A DNA stretch of 64,000 nucleotides from Pontibacter pudoricolor. Its GTDB lineage: Bacteria > Bacteroidota > Bacteroidia > Cytophagales > Hymenobacteraceae. The notes beneath the pieces were generated by a model that was not told where the DNA came from, searched no databases, and worked only from the letters and a program-made list of their open reading frames with translations. The stretch's first letter is position 1. Every line of letters begins with the position of its first letter. Position numbers and translations under genes: made by a program. The stretch covers positions 1,054,001 to 1,118,000 of the forward strand of contig NZ_CP048106.1 of assembly GCF_010092985.1 (NCBI RefSeq). The letters run 5' to 3'. This document shows, piece after piece, positions 26,385 through 34,944 of this stretch.

Positions 26385-27650
26385 ATGATTTTAAGGACTA
26401 TCACGCTTATCTTCTGTGCTTTTCTGCTGCATGTAACGGCATTTGCCAGTACTGTGCTCATTCCCATGGATGAGTCGCAGAAAGATCACCTGAAATCGTA
26501 TGGTGCTGCGTATTGGGTGCTATCTAAAAATGTATCTGTAGACTGGCTGCTGAATTTTAAGGGAGGCAGTTTCGCTTTTACCCATGCCCCGCAACTCGAG
26601 AACGAGCTTATAGTCAGAGGCATCTCCTACCAGGTTATTTCTGATGCCCAGTACACTTCCATACTGAACCAGATTGCTGATCCGGAAGCTAACATGGATA
26701 TTATGAAGCTCGAAAAAGTGCCGAAAATAGCGGTTTATTCTCCAAAATCGAAAATGCCCTGGGATGATGCCGTAACGCTGGTACTTACTTATGCCGAAAT
26801 ACCTTACGATATCGTTTACGACGATGAAATATTAGGCGGAGAACTTCCTAAATACGATTGGATACACCTGCACCACGAAGATTTTACCGGGCAATATGGG
26901 AAATTCTATGCCAGCTTCCGGCATTACCCCTGGTACCAGGAACAGCAACGCGAGTCAGAGGAATCTGCGGCTAAGCACGGCTTTAAAAAGGTGTCGCAGA
27001 TGAAACTGGCTGTTGTAAATAAGATAAAGGAATTCTGTGCCGGCGGTGGTTTCCTGTTTGCCATGTGTTCAGCTACCGATACCTATGATATTTCGTTGGC
27101 AGCTGAAGGCATAGATTTTATAGAAGCCATGTACGACGGTGATGGTTCTGACCCGAACGCACAACAAAAGCTCGATTTCAGTAAGACGTTTGCCTTCCGC
27201 GATTTCAAACTGGTGCGTAACCCAATGGAGTACGAATACTCTAACATTGATGTGCAGCCGCAGGAAAGACCGGTTACAGAAGAAAACGACTTTTTCCAGC
27301 TATTTACCTTTTCAGCTAAATGGGACCCCATCCCTACAATGCTGACACAGAACCACGCTAAAACTATAAAAGGCTTTATGGGCCAGACGACGGCTTTCCG
27401 CAAAGGCCTGATTAAACCGGAAGTAGTGATTATGGGTGAGAATAAAGAACTGGGCGAGATACGATACATGCACGGCACTTACGCCAAAGGCACCTGGACT
27501 TTTTATGGGGGCCACGACCCGGAAGATTACCAGCATTTAGTAGGCGAAGACCCGACAGACCTGGCACTGCACCCTAACTCACCGGGTTACAGGCTCATTC
27601 TTAACAACATCCTCTTCCCGGCTGCCAAGAAAAAGAAGCAGAAAACGTGA
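26385..27650 (+). CDS. Secreted protein with glutamine-amidotransferase-like fold
   Basis: 421 residues. Signal peptide (MILRTITLIFCAFLLHVTAFA), then a conserved block STVLIPMDESQKDHLKSYGAAYWVL. The central region has a Rossmann-like class I amidotransferase layout: KIAVYSPKSKMPWDDAVTLVLTYAEIPYD, DWIHLHHEDFTGQYG, and the turn CAGGGFLFAMCSATDTYDISL (about 216-236) that resembles a nucleophile elbow with Cys. Homologues in related genomes are often labelled asparagine synthetase B, which I think is wrong: no synthetase domain is visible. The C-terminal GQTTAFRKGLIKPEVVIMGENKELGEIRYMHGTYAKGTWTFYGGHDPED is well formed. Function unknown. Confidence 0.65.
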   Translation: MILRTITLIFCAFLLHVTAFASTVLIPMDESQKDHLKSYGAAYWVLSKNVSVDWLLNFKGGSFAFTHAPQLENELIVRGISYQVISDAQYTSILNQIADPEANMDIMKLEKVPKIAVYSPKSKMPWDDAVTLVLTYAEIPYDIVYDDEILGGELPKYDWIHLHHEDFTGQYGKFYASFRHYPWYQEQQRESEESAAKHGFKKVSQMKLAVVNKIKEFCAGGGFLFAMCSATDTYDISLAAEGIDFIEAMYDGDGSDPNAQQKLDFSKTFAFRDFKLVRNPMEYEYSNIDVQPQERPVTEENDFFQLFTFSAKWDPIPTMLTQNHAKTIKGFMGQTTAFRKGLIKPEVVIMGENKELGEIRYMHGTYAKGTWTFYGGHDPEDYQHLVGEDPTDLALHPNSPGYRLILNNILFPAAKKKKQKT

Positions 27651-27654
27651 TGTT

Positions 27655-27707
27655 AATGAGTAATGAATAATGATGAATCAATAATTAGTCACTATTCATT
27701 ACTCATT
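27655..27707. terminator. 15-bp inverted repeat between convergent genes
   Basis: AATGAGTAATGAATA (27655-27669) and TATTCATTACTCATT (27693-27707) are exact complements with a 23-base loop. AT-rich, so weak as an intrinsic terminator, but it fills a 68-base convergent gap and probably marks both 3' ends. Similar AATGAGTAATG strings occur at 36224. Confidence 0.5.
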
Positions 27708-27718
27708 CCTCATTAAAC

Positions 27719-28330
27719 CTAGTGCATTCTGTCCGGGCGGGGTTCCAGGTTTTTGATGATGTCGGCCTCAATCACCAGGAGTTCGTTCAGTCTTGCATCT
27801 ACCTCGTCGGCAGGCATGTATTCCTTAGCCAGCTTCACGAAACTAACATAGTGCCCGGCTTCTGAAACCATCAGTTCATAATAGAACTTCTGCAGTTCTT
27901 CATCTGCAATATTTTTCCAGAGTAGTTTAAATCGTTCGCAGCTACGGGCTTCTATAAGTGCATTTACCAGCAGGTGGTCCATCAATTGGCGCTCGCGTTT
28001 GTTGCCTTTCCGGATATGCTTAGCCAGCTCAACAACATACTCGTCAGGCCTGTTTCTGCCTAAGCTGAAGCCCCTTTTTTTCAGCTGCTCCAGCACACGT
28101 TCAAAGTGACTCCATTCTTCTGCTACCAGGTCCGTCATTTCTTCTACAAGGCGGGTTTTATCAGGGTACTTCACTATAAGTGAGATGGCAGATGTTGCGG
28201 CTTTCTGCTCACAGTACGCGTGGTCTACCAATATATCCTCAATGTTCTTTTCAGCAATATTAACCCAGCGCGGGTCTGTAGGCAGGTGCAGCCGAAGTAT
28301 AGTTTTAGTAGGTTGATGTGTTGTAGACAT
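27719..28330 (-). CDS. miaE: tRNA-(ms2io6A)-hydroxylase-like (MiaE family) diiron protein
   Basis: 203 residues from ATG 28330 (the frame extends to 28366, but the MSTTHQPTKTILRLHLPTD start is typical). Ferritin-like four-helix diiron fold; ligands appear in VDHAYCEQKAA, EEWSHFERVLEQLKKRGF, ALIEARSCERFKLL and MVSEAGHYVSFVKLA (E, ExxH, E, ExxH). Hydroxylates ms2i6A37 in tRNA; the window also carries miaB (36378), which makes the methylthio part of that base, supporting the assignment. Not adjacent to it, however. Confidence 0.85.
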   Translation of the reverse strand: MSTTHQPTKTILRLHLPTDPRWVNIAEKNIEDILVDHAYCEQKAATSAISLIVKYPDKTRLVEEMTDLVAEEWSHFERVLEQLKKRGFSLGRNRPDEYVVELAKHIRKGNKRERQLMDHLLVNALIEARSCERFKLLWKNIADEELQKFYYELMVSEAGHYVSFVKLAKEYMPADEVDARLNELLVIEADIIKNLEPRPDRMH

Positions 28331-28374
28331 AAAAAAAGGCAACAGTTTATTAATTAAGCAATTCAACCATACTT

Positions 28375-30408
28375 TTAATCAAAGAACATCCACTTAAGGC
28401 CAAATGTCAGGCTGCGGCGCAGACCTGGATAGCCAGGAGTTTCATAGTAGCCCGGCTCCCACAAGTCATAGTTGGCATGAGCCATTTTTACAAAAACATT
28501 CACCGTTTTAATATCTGCCGTCAGGAAAACGTCGAAAACCGGGTAAGTTTTGGTCGTAAAATCGTTCTGCAGATAAAACTGCTGTGTTACCGGCATATAA
28601 GCATCAGCTTTGTAACCAGTTGGCAAAAACATTTCTACCCCAATCTGGGTAAAAAGCGCATTTTTGAAGATATATCCCTGGAAATACAGTTTTGAATTAA
28701 CCAGCCACTCCGGTACCCGGATCGCTGGCGCCTCATCGGTATTGGTATAATTGATGAAGTTTTCGAAGTGGATACTGCCCAGGCGAAGATGATTCGCGAA
28801 CTGCACCTCCAGTAACTGCTGGTTTCCGGTAAGCTGCGCTGGTTCTGCGTCTGTGTTATAAACTACAAGCCTGTTGATAGTGGTGTAAGCGCCACTCAGT
28901 TTCAGAAACAACCGGGTTCCGAATTGCTGGCGCAGGCTGGCCCGGCTCTGGTCCGTTATTGTTGTTTTAAAATCACGGTTATTCCAGGTAAAATGGTTGC
29001 TGATAAGATACTGTTCCATCAAGGAAGGGGATTGCCGCACACGGCTTTGTACAAACTCCAGACCTTTAAAGCGTGCTCCGGCCTGCAACCTATAGTTATC
29101 TACAAGCTGATACTCTCCCTCGCCGAACAGCAGATATTTATCCTGGTAATTAAACCGCAGCTTACCACCAATAAAAACCTGGTTCTCAACCAAGTCATCC
29201 GTAACTATAGCGCCTATGGCATTTGTATCCGGTTTTATAGTTTGAATGGCGCTATAGTCTACTTTGCTATTCCGCTGCTTTATGTAGGCCTTATAGTACG
29301 AAATACTGGTGTTACCCGACAAACCAAATTCATTTTCAAACTCACGGTAGTTGGTCTTATCCAGGGTGCGGGCCGAACTATAGATTGCCTCCGGATAAAA
29401 ATCCAGTGCACCTTCTGCATTTTTCGGCAGCGCATCGTCGCGGTAGGTAGTATTTTGTTTGCGCCAGTCAAAACGGTGATATGCTTTCAGGTTCTCGCCA
29501 ACAATCTTAAGCATGTGCAGCAGGTGATAATTATGGCGTATTTCATCCGTAACGGCCTGCTCTAAAAATACTAAATCATCCTCGTACCTGAAAAGGCTGT
29601 CCGGCGTATCGTCTGCATCGGCTGGTTTCACACCACCTGTTTCTATCTGCTCGTGGTTCAGGTGTGTATAGTTCGAGAACAGGTTGTAATTATTGTTTTT
29701 GGAGCGGTAATGTGTAAACGCTTTTACAGCCTGGTTGTCAATTAAACCATCGTCGCGCAGGCTTGTAGTTCCAAACTGCTTGTCTGCCGCAATTATCTGG
29801 TAAGCCACTCCAAAATTGAAACGCTCCGTAATGTTTCGGGCATAGATAACTTCAAATACCTGTTCGCCACGCTGGCCCTGCACATAATATAAATGAGAAT
29901 AAGGAGACCTGGTATCGAAGTAATTTATTTTGTTAGAGTCGTAGGCATAACGGTCGAATGCATTTTTACCAAACCTGGCCCCTATGCGCGTTGGTAATTT
30001 ATATAGCAAAGGCTGCGATGCAGTACCAATGTTACCCAGGTGCTGATAATAAGCAGTATCCTGAAACCAGTAGCGTTGGTTTTGTATGTTCTGTATAGTT
30101 GTATCGATGCGTTGCTCGCGGTATATCCCTTCCAGAACATCGTTCTCATAAAGGCGCAGCGTGGTTTTAGGGCCATACAATGCTTTGGTCGTATCATCGA
30201 GTATACTTCCCGGCTTTTTAACCCTGGCCGTATCCTGCACAGACCTGTTAGGCTGTTGTTGCTGGGTTCTTTGCGGATTCTGTTGCGCGGGATTCGTCGG
30301 AGTAGTACGCTGCCCCGGCTTCTGGCGAGGCCTTATCTGGGCAAACGAGTCCGTTGCACTGAGCAGCGCCAGCAAAAACAGGAGTATTGTAAAGCTTTTA
30401 ATTCTCAC
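28375..30408 (-). CDS. Putative porin (Porin_10-type outer-membrane protein)
   Basis: 677 residues. Signal peptide (FTILLFLLALLSATDSFA), a low-complexity Gln/Pro/Arg linker (QKPGQRTTPTNPAQQNPQRT, about 30-60), then YFDTRSPYSHLYYVQGQRGEQVFEVIYARNITERFNFGVAYQI, the mark of the Bacteroidota Porin_10/putative porin family, and many alternating beta strands ending in an aromatic C-terminal residue pattern (LKWMFFD). Forms an outer-membrane channel of unknown solute range. Same strand as miaE, 44 bases upstream of its ATG, so possibly co-transcribed. Confidence 0.88.
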   Translation of the reverse strand: MRIKSFTILLFLLALLSATDSFAQIRPRQKPGQRTTPTNPAQQNPQRTQQQQPNRSVQDTARVKKPGSILDDTTKALYGPKTTLRLYENDVLEGIYREQRIDTTIQNIQNQRYWFQDTAYYQHLGNIGTASQPLLYKLPTRIGARFGKNAFDRYAYDSNKINYFDTRSPYSHLYYVQGQRGEQVFEVIYARNITERFNFGVAYQIIAADKQFGTTSLRDDGLIDNQAVKAFTHYRSKNNNYNLFSNYTHLNHEQIETGGVKPADADDTPDSLFRYEDDLVFLEQAVTDEIRHNYHLLHMLKIVGENLKAYHRFDWRKQNTTYRDDALPKNAEGALDFYPEAIYSSARTLDKTNYREFENEFGLSGNTSISYYKAYIKQRNSKVDYSAIQTIKPDTNAIGAIVTDDLVENQVFIGGKLRFNYQDKYLLFGEGEYQLVDNYRLQAGARFKGLEFVQSRVRQSPSLMEQYLISNHFTWNNRDFKTTITDQSRASLRQQFGTRLFLKLSGAYTTINRLVVYNTDAEPAQLTGNQQLLEVQFANHLRLGSIHFENFINYTNTDEAPAIRVPEWLVNSKLYFQGYIFKNALFTQIGVEMFLPTGYKADAYMPVTQQFYLQNDFTTKTYPVFDVFLTADIKTVNVFVKMAHANYDLWEPGYYETPGYPGLRRSLTFGLKWMFFD

Positions 30409-30450
30409 AGTTCAAAATTAGTGTTTTTATCACAACAAACAGCGAAATAG

Positions 30451-31497
30451 TTACCTGCCGGTGTAGCTCTTCACATGCTGCAGTATCAGTTCGTTAAAGT
30501 TATCGCCACCACACTGAAAGTAAACTTCTACAGGTATATAAAACAGCGGTAACTGCAGGCTATAGTTCTGTAACGATGCATCCATCAGTTTTACTGCATC
30601 CTTACGAGTTGTAAGCACGATCGTATCTTTAGGATGCTTCTTTAACTCTTCCTTCAAATACACCATATCTGATGATCTATAACTATAGTGGTCCGGAAAG
30701 GATGCGTGGTGCAAAAGCTTAAAGTGGTGTTCTTTTAAATATTGCTTCAACGGCTCGGCATTGGCAATACCAGTCAGCAAAACAATGTGTTTGCTCAGTT
30801 GCCCGGTGTTCCCTATTGGTACTGGTTGCCCGTACCGGAATCCGGTAAAAAAAACGGGTGTTCCTTTGCGCGTATAGGTCTGTACCCGGGAAGTTATACT
30901 GTTCATTTCGGAAGTCTGTATAGTTGCAGGGCATTTGCTAACTATAACAGCATCGGCCCGGCGTGCTCCATATTTCGGTTCGCGCAGCAAGCCTGCGGGC
31001 AGCATGTGGTCCTTGTAAAAAAGGCGGTTATAGTCTGTTACAAGCAGGTTCAAGGATGGCTGAATGGCACGGTGCTGCATGGCATCATCCAGCACTATAA
31101 CTTCCGGTCTGGGTTTCAGCTGTAAAAGCTGCTCCACTCCTTCCACTCTTTTTTCACTGACAGCTACCTGCACCTCCTTAAAATCTGCATGATACAGGAA
31201 AGGCTCGTCTCCTATAGTTGCGGCAGTGGCTTTTTCATCCGCCAGCACAAAACCTTTGGTATTCCGTTTATAGCCACGGCTTAAGGTGGCAACTCTATAG
31301 TTGTGCAACAACCGAAGCAGGTACTCTACATGAGGCGTTTTGCCTGTTCCGCCTACTGTTAAGTTGCCAACTGCAATTACCGGCAAATTAAACTTACGCG
31401 AAGCAAACCAGCCTTTCGTGTAGGCCGTATTCCGGAGCGATGTAACACCTCCGTATAGTGCAGCAAAAGGCCAGAGCAACAGTTTCAGTTTATCCAT
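30451..31497 (-). CDS. lpxK: Tetraacyldisaccharide 4'-kinase
   Basis: Phosphorylates lipid A precursor at the 4' position, inner membrane. 348 residues from ATG 31497 (MDKLKLLLWPFAALYGGVTS); the frame extends to 31548 but that adds a second hydrophobic stretch. The N-terminal membrane helix is followed by the P-loop VGNLTVGGTGKTPHVEYL (about 43-60), SRGYKRNTKGFVL, VDYNRLFYKDHMLPAGLLREP-like LVTDYNRLFYKDHMLPAGLL and VIVLDDAMQHR. Neighbour of the porin gene in one minus-strand run. Confidence 0.95.
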   Translation of the reverse strand: MDKLKLLLWPFAALYGGVTSLRNTAYTKGWFASRKFNLPVIAVGNLTVGGTGKTPHVEYLLRLLHNYRVATLSRGYKRNTKGFVLADEKATAATIGDEPFLYHADFKEVQVAVSEKRVEGVEQLLQLKPRPEVIVLDDAMQHRAIQPSLNLLVTDYNRLFYKDHMLPAGLLREPKYGARRADAVIVSKCPATIQTSEMNSITSRVQTYTRKGTPVFFTGFRYGQPVPIGNTGQLSKHIVLLTGIANAEPLKQYLKEHHFKLLHHASFPDHYSYRSSDMVYLKEELKKHPKDTIVLTTRKDAVKLMDASLQNYSLQLPLFYIPVEVYFQCGGDNFNELILQHVKSYTGR

Positions 31498-31575
31498 GTA
31501 TGTTTGTATCAGAAGCAAATTTAAAATTAATTTTAACGACCTGACCACGGCTGTATAAATTATAAACGATAAACA

Positions 31576-32676
31576 ATGCCACAGATAAAAGATATAGTTC
31601 GCCTGCTAGAACAATACGCCCCGCTCGCATACCAGGAAAGTTACGATAACGCCGGCCTGCAAACCGGTAACCTGAACGACGAAGTAACAGGTGTATTACT
31701 TACGTTGGACTGCACAGAAGCTGTTATTGAAGAGGCTGTTAAGAAAGGTTGCAATATGGTCGTCGCTCATCACCCGGTTATTTTTAAAGGCATTAAGTCA
31801 CTCACAGGTAAAAGTTATGTGGAGCGAACTATAATTAAGGCCATCCGGAATAACGTCGCTATTTACGCCTCGCACACCAACCTGGACAGCGTGCACAATG
31901 GCGTTAATGCCAAAATTGCCGAAAAACTTGAACTCAAAAACATAAAAGTCCTTTCCAAGAAGCCCCATACATTAATGCAACTGGCTTTTTTTGTGCCTGT
32001 TGCTGATACCGAAAAAGTATTGAAAGCCGTGCATGAAGCCGGTGCCGGGCAAATTGGGGAATACAACGATTGTAGTTTCCAGGTGCAGGGAACAGGCCGC
32101 TTTACCCCATCCGAGAACGCAGACCCGACGATAGGCGAAAAGGGTAAACCGGAACAGGTACAGGAAAACCGTATCGAAATGGTTTTTCCGGCTTTCAAGC
32201 AGCACAAAATTATGGATGCCTTGCTACAGGTACACCCCTACGAAGAGGTAGCCCATTACCTGACGCTGCTTGAAAACCCGAACCAGGAAGTAGGGATTGG
32301 TATGCTAGGCGAACTTGAAAATGAATTAACGGAAGAAGCTTTTCTTGACTATTTAAAAGTTAAGATGAACCTGCAGGGGCTGCGTTTTACAACTATTGGA
32401 AATAAACCGGTTAAAAAAGTAGCCGTTTGCGGAGGGGCCGGAAGTTTCCTGATTAAAGATGCAATACGCTCAGGTGCTGATGTTTTGGTAACCGGCGACG
32501 TGAAATATCACGAGTTTTTTGATGCGGATGGTAGGCTGATGATAGCCGATATAGGCCATTATGAAAGCGAAGTATATACAAAGGAGATTTTTTATGATAC
32601 TATATCGAAAAACTTTCCTAATTTTGCAGTCTATTTATCAGAAATAAACACAAACCCTATCAGATACACCTATTAA
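31576..32676 (+). CDS. Nif3-like dinuclear metal-centre protein
   Basis: 366 residues, the long YqfO-type with an inserted central domain (about 125-230). Two conserved His pairs: VVAHHPVIFKG (about 62-72) and ASHTNLDSVHNGVN (about 97-110), and the closing GDVKYHEFFDA (late His ligand). It forms toroid hexamers in relatives; sometimes called GTP cyclohydrolase 1 type 2 by homology, but catalysis is unproven. First of a run with the next gene 3 bases downstream; divergent from lpxK. Confidence 0.92.
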   Translation: MPQIKDIVRLLEQYAPLAYQESYDNAGLQTGNLNDEVTGVLLTLDCTEAVIEEAVKKGCNMVVAHHPVIFKGIKSLTGKSYVERTIIKAIRNNVAIYASHTNLDSVHNGVNAKIAEKLELKNIKVLSKKPHTLMQLAFFVPVADTEKVLKAVHEAGAGQIGEYNDCSFQVQGTGRFTPSENADPTIGEKGKPEQVQENRIEMVFPAFKQHKIMDALLQVHPYEEVAHYLTLLENPNQEVGIGMLGELENELTEEAFLDYLKVKMNLQGLRFTTIGNKPVKKVAVCGGAGSFLIKDAIRSGADVLVTGDVKYHEFFDADGRLMIADIGHYESEVYTKEIFYDTISKNFPNFAVYLSEINTNPIRYTY

Positions 32677-32679
32677 TAC

Positions 32680-33411
32680 ATGGAAAGTACGGTAGCCAGC
32701 AAATTGGAAGCATTACTAAAGCTTCAGAGCATCGATTCGCAGCTTGATGAAATTAGACGCGTAAGGGGCGATTTACCCGAAGAGGTTCAGGACCTTGAAG
32801 ATGAAATTGAAGGCTATGAGGTTCGTGTTCGCAAGTTTGATGACGAAGTTGCAGCCCTAAACGATTCTATCGCGCAGCGCAAACAGTCTATAAAAGACGC
32901 AGAGTCACTTATCCGTAAGTATGAAGACCAGCAGCAGAACGTTCGTAACAACCGCGAGTACGATGCTATCACGAAAGAGATAGAACTGCAGAAACTGGAA
33001 ATTCAGGTTGCTGAAAAGAAAATCAGAGAAGCCCACTACCAGATCGAGCAGAAAATTGCGGAGATAGAAGGTACAAAAGGCAGGCTGGAAGAGCGTCGCA
33101 AGGACCTTGACAACAAGAGGCACGAACTGGACCAGATCGTATCTGAGAGCGAAGAAGAAGAAAAAGGGTTAGAGCATGAGAGAGAGACAGCATCTCATAA
33201 CATAGAAGAGCGCCTGCTTTCTGCTTATAACCGAATCCGCAAAAATGTGCGTAATGGCCTTGCAGTAGTACAGGTGAAGCGTGATGCCTGTGGTGGTTGC
33301 TTCAACACGGTTCCTCCGCAGCGCCAGGCCGACATTGCAGCTCAGAAAAAAGTTATCGTTTGCGAGCACTGCGGCCGTATTCTGGCTGGTGTAGAGCAGC
33401 GAGTATTCTAA
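32680..33411 (+). CDS. Coiled-coil protein with C-terminal C4 zinc ribbon
   Basis: 243 residues. Long antiparallel coiled coil (about 15-180, very rich in Glu/Lys/Arg/Gln) with the early LLKLQSIDSQLDEIRRVRGDLP block, then a zinc ribbon CGGCFNTVPPQRQ and CEHCGRIL (four Cys). This COG1579 layout is often coupled to Nif3-like genes, as here (3-base gap), suggesting a functional link. Relatives have been proposed in translation-linked or flagellar roles; role here not known. Confidence 0.9.
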   Translation: MESTVASKLEALLKLQSIDSQLDEIRRVRGDLPEEVQDLEDEIEGYEVRVRKFDDEVAALNDSIAQRKQSIKDAESLIRKYEDQQQNVRNNREYDAITKEIELQKLEIQVAEKKIREAHYQIEQKIAEIEGTKGRLEERRKDLDNKRHELDQIVSESEEEEKGLEHERETASHNIEERLLSAYNRIRKNVRNGLAVVQVKRDACGGCFNTVPPQRQADIAAQKKVIVCEHCGRILAGVEQRVF

Positions 33412-33421
33412 TTCAGAATCT

Positions 33422-34936
33422 TTGCGCATTATTCGCATACATAGTATAGTAAAAAGGATGGCTCAACCCCATCCTTTTTTTTTGTTCCTGCTGGCTAACC
33501 TTTGCCTGCAACTGTCCTCCTATGCCAATTCGCACCTTAATACCGAGCTAACCAGAGCCTATTCCGAATCATTGAAATTAAAGCTGGCCAACAGCAAAGC
33601 TATAGTTCAGAAAGAGCTTAAGAAAAATGATAAGAATGCGGTTTCGCTGCTGCTTGCCAACTATAACGATTTCCTGGAGATCTGTACAGAGCAGAACCAA
33701 AGGGAACTTGATAAGTTGATTGATGCGCAGGAAGTGCGGTTGGATAAACTGGATGACTTAAAAGAAAAGTCAGTTTGGGTGGATTATGCGAAGGCGGAGA
33801 TAAGAGCACAACTGGCCACGAGCAAACTGTTGTTTGGTAACCGCGTAGCTGCCGCCTGGGATTTCAGGAAAGCGTACCTGCAGTTTCAATCTAACGCAAA
33901 AAAGTATCCAGATTTTATGCCTAACCGCAAAACGCTGGGTGTCATGCAGGTGCTCCTTGGTTCTGTGCCTGATGAGTACAAATGGTTTCTGAACATAATT
34001 GGGCTGGGCGGCAATACGGCTGCAGGACTTGCTAACCTACAGCAGGCGACACAGGAGCCAAATCTTTTTCAGGACGAAGCCAAACTATTGCACGCTTTGC
34101 TCCTGCAATTACTTGATGAAGACAACGCCAGGTCCACGTTACCGCAGATTACAGCATTAACCAAAGAGCAGCCCGATAATCTGCTTTATAATTTTATGGC
34201 AGTGCTGCTGCATAAAAAAGCAAAGAAAGCAGAGTTAGCGCTACAGTTCTACCAAACTCGTCCAACGGGTGGCAACTATAGTTCCTTCCCTTACATGCAT
34301 CATATGGCTGCCGATCTTTATTTGTTCCGGGGAGACTTTGATACATCCATCAAAGAGAACCGATACTTTCTGGAGCAAAACCAGGGCAAACATTACCTGA
34401 AAGCGGCTAACTTTAAGCTGTACCTGGCTTACTGGCTAAGCAACCATAAACCGCAGGCTAAGTGGCATTACAAGCAGGTCAGGCAGATGGGCACAACTAT
34501 AACCGAAGAAGATAAATATGCGGAGAATTTTGTTAGCCGAAATGAAAAACCAAACAGGCTTTTGCTGCTGGCACGTTTACATTCCGACGGTGGCTATTTT
34601 GACCAGGCCCTGACAGAAGTGAACAAACTGGAAATAACTAAAGAAACACCTTTACCTGTTCGTGCTGAATACTACTACCGTAAGGCCCGTATTTACCATG
34701 GCCGGCAGCAAATAGCAGCGGCCATTAAAAACTACGACATAACTATAGCTACGTGTGCAAATGAGCCTTTGTACTTCTCAGCTCATGCTGCGCTACAACT
34801 GGGTTATATTTACCAGCAACAACAGAAATACGATTTAGCCAGAAAATATTACCTGCAGGCGCAAAACTATAGCAACCACGCCTACAAAAACAGCATACAG
34901 GCAAAAGCTAAACTGGCGCTCTCCACCCTCCCATAG
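33422..34936 (+). CDS. Exported TPR-like protein
   Basis: 504 residues from TTG 33422, or 492 from ATG 33458. The longer form has the more convincing basic n-region (RIIRIHSIVKR) before the hydrophobic FFLFLLANLCLQLSSYA; the ATG form is shorter. Helical TPR-like pairs run throughout, e.g. AAWDFRKAYLQFQSNAKK, LLGSVPDEYKWFLNIIGLGG, YYRKARIYHGRQQIAAAIKNYD, HAALQLGYIYQQQQKYDLARKYY. Periplasmic scaffold inferred. A terminator-like hairpin (33451-33483) covers the ATG. Confidence 0.65.
   Translation: MRIIRIHSIVKRMAQPHPFFLFLLANLCLQLSSYANSHLNTELTRAYSESLKLKLANSKAIVQKELKKNDKNAVSLLLANYNDFLEICTEQNQRELDKLIDAQEVRLDKLDDLKEKSVWVDYAKAEIRAQLATSKLLFGNRVAAAWDFRKAYLQFQSNAKKYPDFMPNRKTLGVMQVLLGSVPDEYKWFLNIIGLGGNTAAGLANLQQATQEPNLFQDEAKLLHALLLQLLDEDNARSTLPQITALTKEQPDNLLYNFMAVLLHKKAKKAELALQFYQTRPTGGNYSSFPYMHHMAADLYLFRGDFDTSIKENRYFLEQNQGKHYLKAANFKLYLAYWLSNHKPQAKWHYKQVRQMGTTITEEDKYAENFVSRNEKPNRLLLLARLHSDGGYFDQALTEVNKLEITKETPLPVRAEYYYRKARIYHGRQQIAAAIKNYDITIATCANEPLYFSAHAALQLGYIYQQQQKYDLARKYYLQAQNYSNHAYKNSIQAKAKLALSTLP
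33451..33483 (+). terminator. Terminator-like hairpin overlapping a gene start
   Basis: AAAAAGGATGG (33451-33461) pairs with CCATCCTTTTT (33469-33479), 7-base loop, T9 run (33475-33483). It contains the ATG at 33458 and its T run encodes Phe-Phe-Leu of the signal peptide. Confidence 0.75.
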
Positions 34937-34944
34937 TTACACCT

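Noticed and set aside
26385-27650. Asparagine synthetase B as product name
   Set aside because: No adenylating synthetase domain; exported; only a GATase-like turn is visible.
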